Source: Siphonodentalium dalli
Lineage: Eukaryota > Mollusca > Scaphopoda > Gadilida > Siphonodentaliidae
Assembly: GCA_032622095.1 (NCBI GenBank)
Contig: CP136065.1
Coordinates: forward strand, 214,808,151-214,872,150
DNA: 64,000 bases
Direction: 5' to 3'
Position numbers and translations under genes: made by a program
In this document: positions 59,500-64,000 of the stretch, piece after piece
Numbering within the stretch: position 1 is the first letter of the stretch
How the letters are laid out: each line of letters starts with the position of its first letter
Notes under the pieces: generated by a model
The model's input: the letters and a program-made list of their open reading frames with translations, nothing else
The model's database searches: none
What the model was told of the DNA's origin: nothing

Positions 59500-62400
59500 C
59501 CCCACAGGACTTAACTTCACCCCACTAATTTTCTTCCTTAAGGTCTCCTCTAATGTTTTTCACTTGTTAACAAGAAAAAAAAGTGGCCGCAGAGACTCCA
59601 GACAAGATGGCGTCCATCATGGCGGCCATTTTTTTTAAATGCACCAGGTCTCTTTGATCGCCATTATAGTAAAGATGATAGCACATGCGGTCTTGTTTTC
59701 CGCTCGATTCGTTATGCTAATATACAACCCTTACAAATTAGCCAAAAATCCGACACCAGAATCCAATATGGCGGCCAAGATGGCCGCCGAAATGTGAAAA
59801 TATGCTATTTTTTTTACATGTTACCACCTTTCGTTTGTCTCTGTGGGAAAATGTTAGGATTTTTGCGTCATGTTATACATTTTTCATATAGAGGAGTCAT
59901 AGGCGAACACATGGGGACCATAATATGCATTCATTGCGGGATATTTTTGTCCGATATCACGTTTTCCCAAATGCCGGTATCATAGATCAAAGCCGAATCT
60001 CCGTTAATAACGCGATGTTATGTTTCGAATCAATGAATATTATTGCTATTATAACAACACCCATGCATATATATTTGCAGGATATACTCGAGCTAGGATT
60101 CCTCTTATACCTGAGTTGAGGAATATTTACACAAATCCAAGATGGCGGCCAAAATGGCCACCAGAAATAAACAATCGCCGAAAATCGCTGATTTTAACAT
60201 CAGTTAGCATTATTGTCATGACAACTCCACACCTGCTTACTATTGTAAGTTGGGAACACTTAGGCGAAGAACTTTCCTTGTACTATATCCAAATAAATGT
60301 CCCCCAAATCCAAAATGGCGCCCACAATGGCGGACAGATTTTGAAAAATCACCGAAATTCCCTCATATTCACATCATTGGGCATTATTGTCGAGACAAAT
60401 CCATCCATGCGTACAGTTGAGTTGGAAATACTGAGGTGAAGTAATTACCTTACATCTCGTGCTAGAAATGGTTTTCCAAATCAAAGATGGCGGCCAAAAT
60501 GGCGACCGAAATTTGAAAACAAGTCTACATTCCTTTACTTTCTTACGATGGGCGTTATTGTTTCGCGATTTCTACCCACCATTACATGTTGATATGGAAT
60601 AGTGACATGAAGTATTCATTAGGGTTTGGCAATTGATACTCACAGCCAAGATCGCTGCTAAATTGGCGGCTAGAAATTGAAAAGAAATCAATATTTTCAC
60701 ATATTAATTTCAACTTTTTGTCATAATATCGGTATGTATGGACGAAACTGTACATAAACCATCTACTAGTTCAACTTAAAGGTATCAAAACGCATAACAT
60801 AGCTCGTATCCTTCTGGAAAGATGAAACACCACAATTAATATCGCGATGTGGCATTTCGAAATCCAGTCTCCACTTAGCGCCGATAATGGCCGTAAGCGT
60901 AGGTGCGCCGAATAGTTATATCAGAACAATTACCTGATAACAGATTCTGATTTGCCACGTCACGTCCATAATTATCTGGACCAGCTTCCATTTCTTTGTC
61001 TGATAAATCTAGGTCGCTCACACCGACAAAGTATTCACCACTTCCTGGGAGTGGTGTCCCTCCAATCATAACGTTTCAAACAATTCATTTTCCGGTGTCT
61101 AGCTTACAGAAGGTCATCTCTATGTATGTGTCTCATACCCCATGGGATAACGAAATGTACACCTGGCGAACCAGTTAGCTAGTCACTTCTCAATAGATGG
61201 TTCGTCAACTCACAAACTCAGCGAACGCATTGGCATATGTGGACAACTTCGACAGTGTTTCGAAGGTTGTAGCTGTCTCATTCCCTTGGACAGATGTCTA
61301 TCTGCTAAGGAGAAGACCCTAGTGTACAGACTACCCACACTTCTTGACCATTATCCGAAGCAAACTGTGTGACGCCCCGCAGTTGTCTCGTCGAATATCT
61401 CCCAGCAGAGAAGAACAATGCTCGCGGTGCTAGTTTGTGGACATGCGCCATGATAGTGGGAATGAAATGGGCCACTGTATACACCACCCTACACCTGGTG
61501 CATGTTTAAGATATCGAATGTCATGCGTGTCGGTTTTATTTGGTGTGGTAAGGTTGTATTCCACATCCGTTTCTAAGCCTTTCTGATTCAACTACGTACA
61601 CTTTTGTCTGGATAATAATATGCTAGCCTCCCTCAAAACAGTCGGATGGACTAAAGGATAATGTCTTTATAGCATGAATGTATGCGTGTTTTGTTATCCT
61701 CTCTCGGGGGTTAGTGTCAGTGTGTGGGCGGTATTATTCAAGAAAATGTCAGGAACTGTGGTGCATTTATTTCACTATGTGTTTAAAGAACAATTTACAG
61801 TCTCGATGTCAATGGCTGTGGCCGTTGGGGAACGCGACCTTTATGATCATATAGCTTTATATATATAACTTTAGAATATAGTAGTTAATGTCTCATGCAG
61901 GAACATGGTCGCATTGGTGATGTTACCAAGAAATCACTTGGTGTACCAACGTTTATTGAACTGAATGCAAGAGCTCATCAACGTAACATTCCTCTGGATG
62001 TTCTTCGCGTTGAACATTTCACCCTTTTGTTGATGGCATTTGTACTTTCTTGAACCATACCACCCAGCGTGAGTATGACATATCAACCAACTATCAAAGG
62101 TGTCGCCTTTAAGACTACACCCCAGTCTTTGTGGGGCTTATACAGCAGTAGCCAACGGCATACTCCTGGTCCAGTTGTTTAAGAACGGCTTCCAAACGGA
62201 TGGGAACATACAATCTTAGCATACAAGGAAAGCAAAGCCACACATGAGATCCTGTCTGAATCTAAAACATAACAAAATAAGGGGCGGTGCAGTCATGGTC
62301 CAATTTCATTTCCACTATCATGACACATACCCACAAACTAGCACCGTGTGTATTGTTATCATCTGCTTGGATCTGTGTTCGGTGAGACGATTGCTGGACG

Positions 62401-64000
62401 CCAACAAGCTTGTTCTTATGATCATGTTCAAGGAGTTTGGGTATATTATGCATTATGGTCTTCTACGCCTTAGCAGAAATGCATCCATCACAGGTCGGGC
62501 TTTCAACATTCGAAGCCATATGCAGAAGTTGTCCGGGTACGTCAGTGCATTAGATGAGTATGTGAATTGATGAACCATATATTGAGAAGTGGCTGTTTGG
62601 GAAGATCACCAGGTGTACACGTTGTTATCCCCATTAGGTCACCAAAGCTGACAATACGCAGATAGATCCTTCTGAAAGCTAGTATACGCATCGACCGAAT
62701 ACCTTTATAGTGTATCGCACAAGATGACGCATATACCCCATATGTAGCATCTGAATTATACCATAAGCTATACCACGAATGAAGCTCGCTAAGAATTCCA
62801 AGCTTTCGAAACCAACACGTGAGCTGGACACCGGCATATGTATTGTTTGAAACAGTCCGATTAGTGGCACACTCCTACAAAGAAGAGTAGTGAACTGTTG
62901 TTGTGAGTGAGATAGATTAATCTGACGAAGAGACGGAAACGAGTCTAGATAATGCTGAATGTGGCAATTCAGAATAAGCTCAGGTACTGTTGTTTTGATT
63001 CTTGGAAGTCATAATATGACTATTCGGCGCACCTATATACGGTTACGGCCAGTATGAGCCCTTAGTGGAGAATGGATTTTGAAATGCCACATTGCGATTG
63101 TGGGTTTTCATCCTTCCAAAAGGCTACGACTTACATTGGAACTAATATATGGCTTATATTATGTACCGTTTCGTTTATACAAATAAAAAAGTTGAAATTA
63201 GTATGTGATAATATCGGCTTCTTTTCAATTTCTGCCCGCCAGTTTGGTTGCCATATTGACTGTGGGTATCACTTGCCAAACCCTAATGGATAATTCATAC
63301 ATATCAACATGTAATGGTGGGTAGAAATCGCGAAACAATAACGCACATCCTAAGAAAGTAAAGGAATGTAGGCGTGTTTTCGGTCGCCATTTTGGCCGCC
63401 ATCTTTGATTTGGAAAACCATTGCTTGCACGAGATGTAAGGTAATTACTTCACCTCTGTATTTCCAACTCAACTCTACCCATGGATGGAGTTGTCTCGAT
63501 AATAATGCCCAATGATGTGAATATGAGGGAATTTCGGTGATATTTCAAAATCTGTCCGCCATTGTGGGCGCCATTTTGGATTTGGGGGACTTTTATTTGG
63601 ATATGGTACAAGGAAAGTTCTTCGCCTAAGTGTTCCCAACTTACAATAGTAAGCAGGTGTGGAGTTGTCATGACAATAATGCTCACTGATGTTAAAATCA
63701 GCGATTTTCGGCGATTTTTTATTTCTGGTGGCCATTTTGGCCGCCATCTTGGATTTGGGTAAATATTCCTCAACTCAGGTATAAGAGGAATCCTAGCTGG
63801 AGTATCTCCTGCAAATATATATGCATGGCTGTTGTTATAATAGCAATAATATTCATTGATTCGAAACATAACATCGCGTTATTAACGGAGATTCGGCTTT
63901 GACCTATGATACCGGCATTTGGGAAAACGTGATATCGGACAAAAATATCCCGCAATGAATGCATATTATGGTCCCCATGTGTTCGCCTATGACTCCTCTA
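59500..64000. mobile_element. Very large palindrome with AAGATGGCGGCC-bearing arms, runs off the window
   Basis: The left arm (about 59500-61490) and right arm (about 62280-64000 and beyond) are reverse complements over at least 1.7 kb, centred near 61.9 kb. The arm sequence tagaggagtcataggcgaac at 59891 appears inverted as the last 20 bases of the window. The arms contain diverged 170-180-bp units, each with a caagatggcggccaaaatgg word (59588, 59768, 60140, 60315, 60487, 60650). Nearer the centre both arms hold remnants of a frame (for example minus-strand AHFIPTIMAHVHKLAPR at about 61440). The loop (about 61500-62270) has no recognised gene. Confidence 0.8.
61305..61487 (-). pseudogene. Remnant of an unknown frame, repeated in both palindrome arms
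   Basis: The minus-strand frame YTVAHFIPTIMAHVHKLAPR...FASDNGQEVWVVC is matched in the right arm (about 62290-62450, + strand) by a diverged version (FISTIMTHTHKLAP... VWVYY) with stops and shifts. It may derive from the gene of the parental element. It is not recognised. Confidence 0.3.

Overview
The window looks like nuclear DNA from an animal, most likely a marine lophotrochozoan such as a bivalve, other mollusc or brachiopod. The DNA is AT-rich with few long open frames. Host exons are short with GT..AG borders and very long introns, and transposon debris is dense. Frequent ACATGT/TACATGT and CCGGTA words, and repeats containing an 'accagagttatggccc' phrase, fit that guess. The taxon is inferred, not proven.

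One host gene can be reconstructed on the + strand from about 10.58 kb to at least 46.4 kb and probably 52.9 kb. Two exons form a fucolectin/F5-8C-type lectin domain (10582-10794, 11650-11874). One exon carries EGF-like repeats (12480-13151). After a 31-kb intron comes a transmembrane exon (44407-44527), then short cytoplasmic exons (45110-45168, 46354-46414) and a probable last exon at 52867. Splice phases agree at the five junctions from 10794 to 46354. The EGF exon carries a 213-bp in-frame tandem duplication with an in-frame stop at 12788-12790, so this allele may be broken. The first (signal peptide) exon was not found.

Most of the rest is mobile DNA. (a) A complete piggyBac transposon, 23874-27764, with TTAA target duplications, 13-bp inverted ends and an intact 650-codon transposase. 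(b) A non-autonomous Helitron on the minus strand, 32788-35646. (c) Several elements with long inverted arms or inverted ends filled with tandem subrepeats, resembling foldback elements: 14074-15540, 46796-51503, 53906-58456, and a palindrome of more than 4 kb from about 59.5 kb past the window end. (d) A plain long inverted repeat at about 29.9-31.7 kb. (e) Small inverted-repeat elements at 1041-1263, 1613-1866, 4812-5352, 22277-22656, 22688-22904, 38728-38862, 40126-40276, 41016-41157 and 41706-41845. (f) A tRNA-derived SINE near 23.55 kb. (g) A decayed KRBA2/Ginger-like integrase at 58919-59490. A possible decayed polycystin/PKD-type fragment lies at 6.4-7.2 kb.

Two insertions can be checked inside the window because related unoccupied repeat copies exist: the 53.9-58.5 kb foldback element against the copy at 18336-18720, and the Helitron against the copy at 52247-52500. 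No RNA genes other than the SINE, no CRISPR and no bacterial-style operons were seen.
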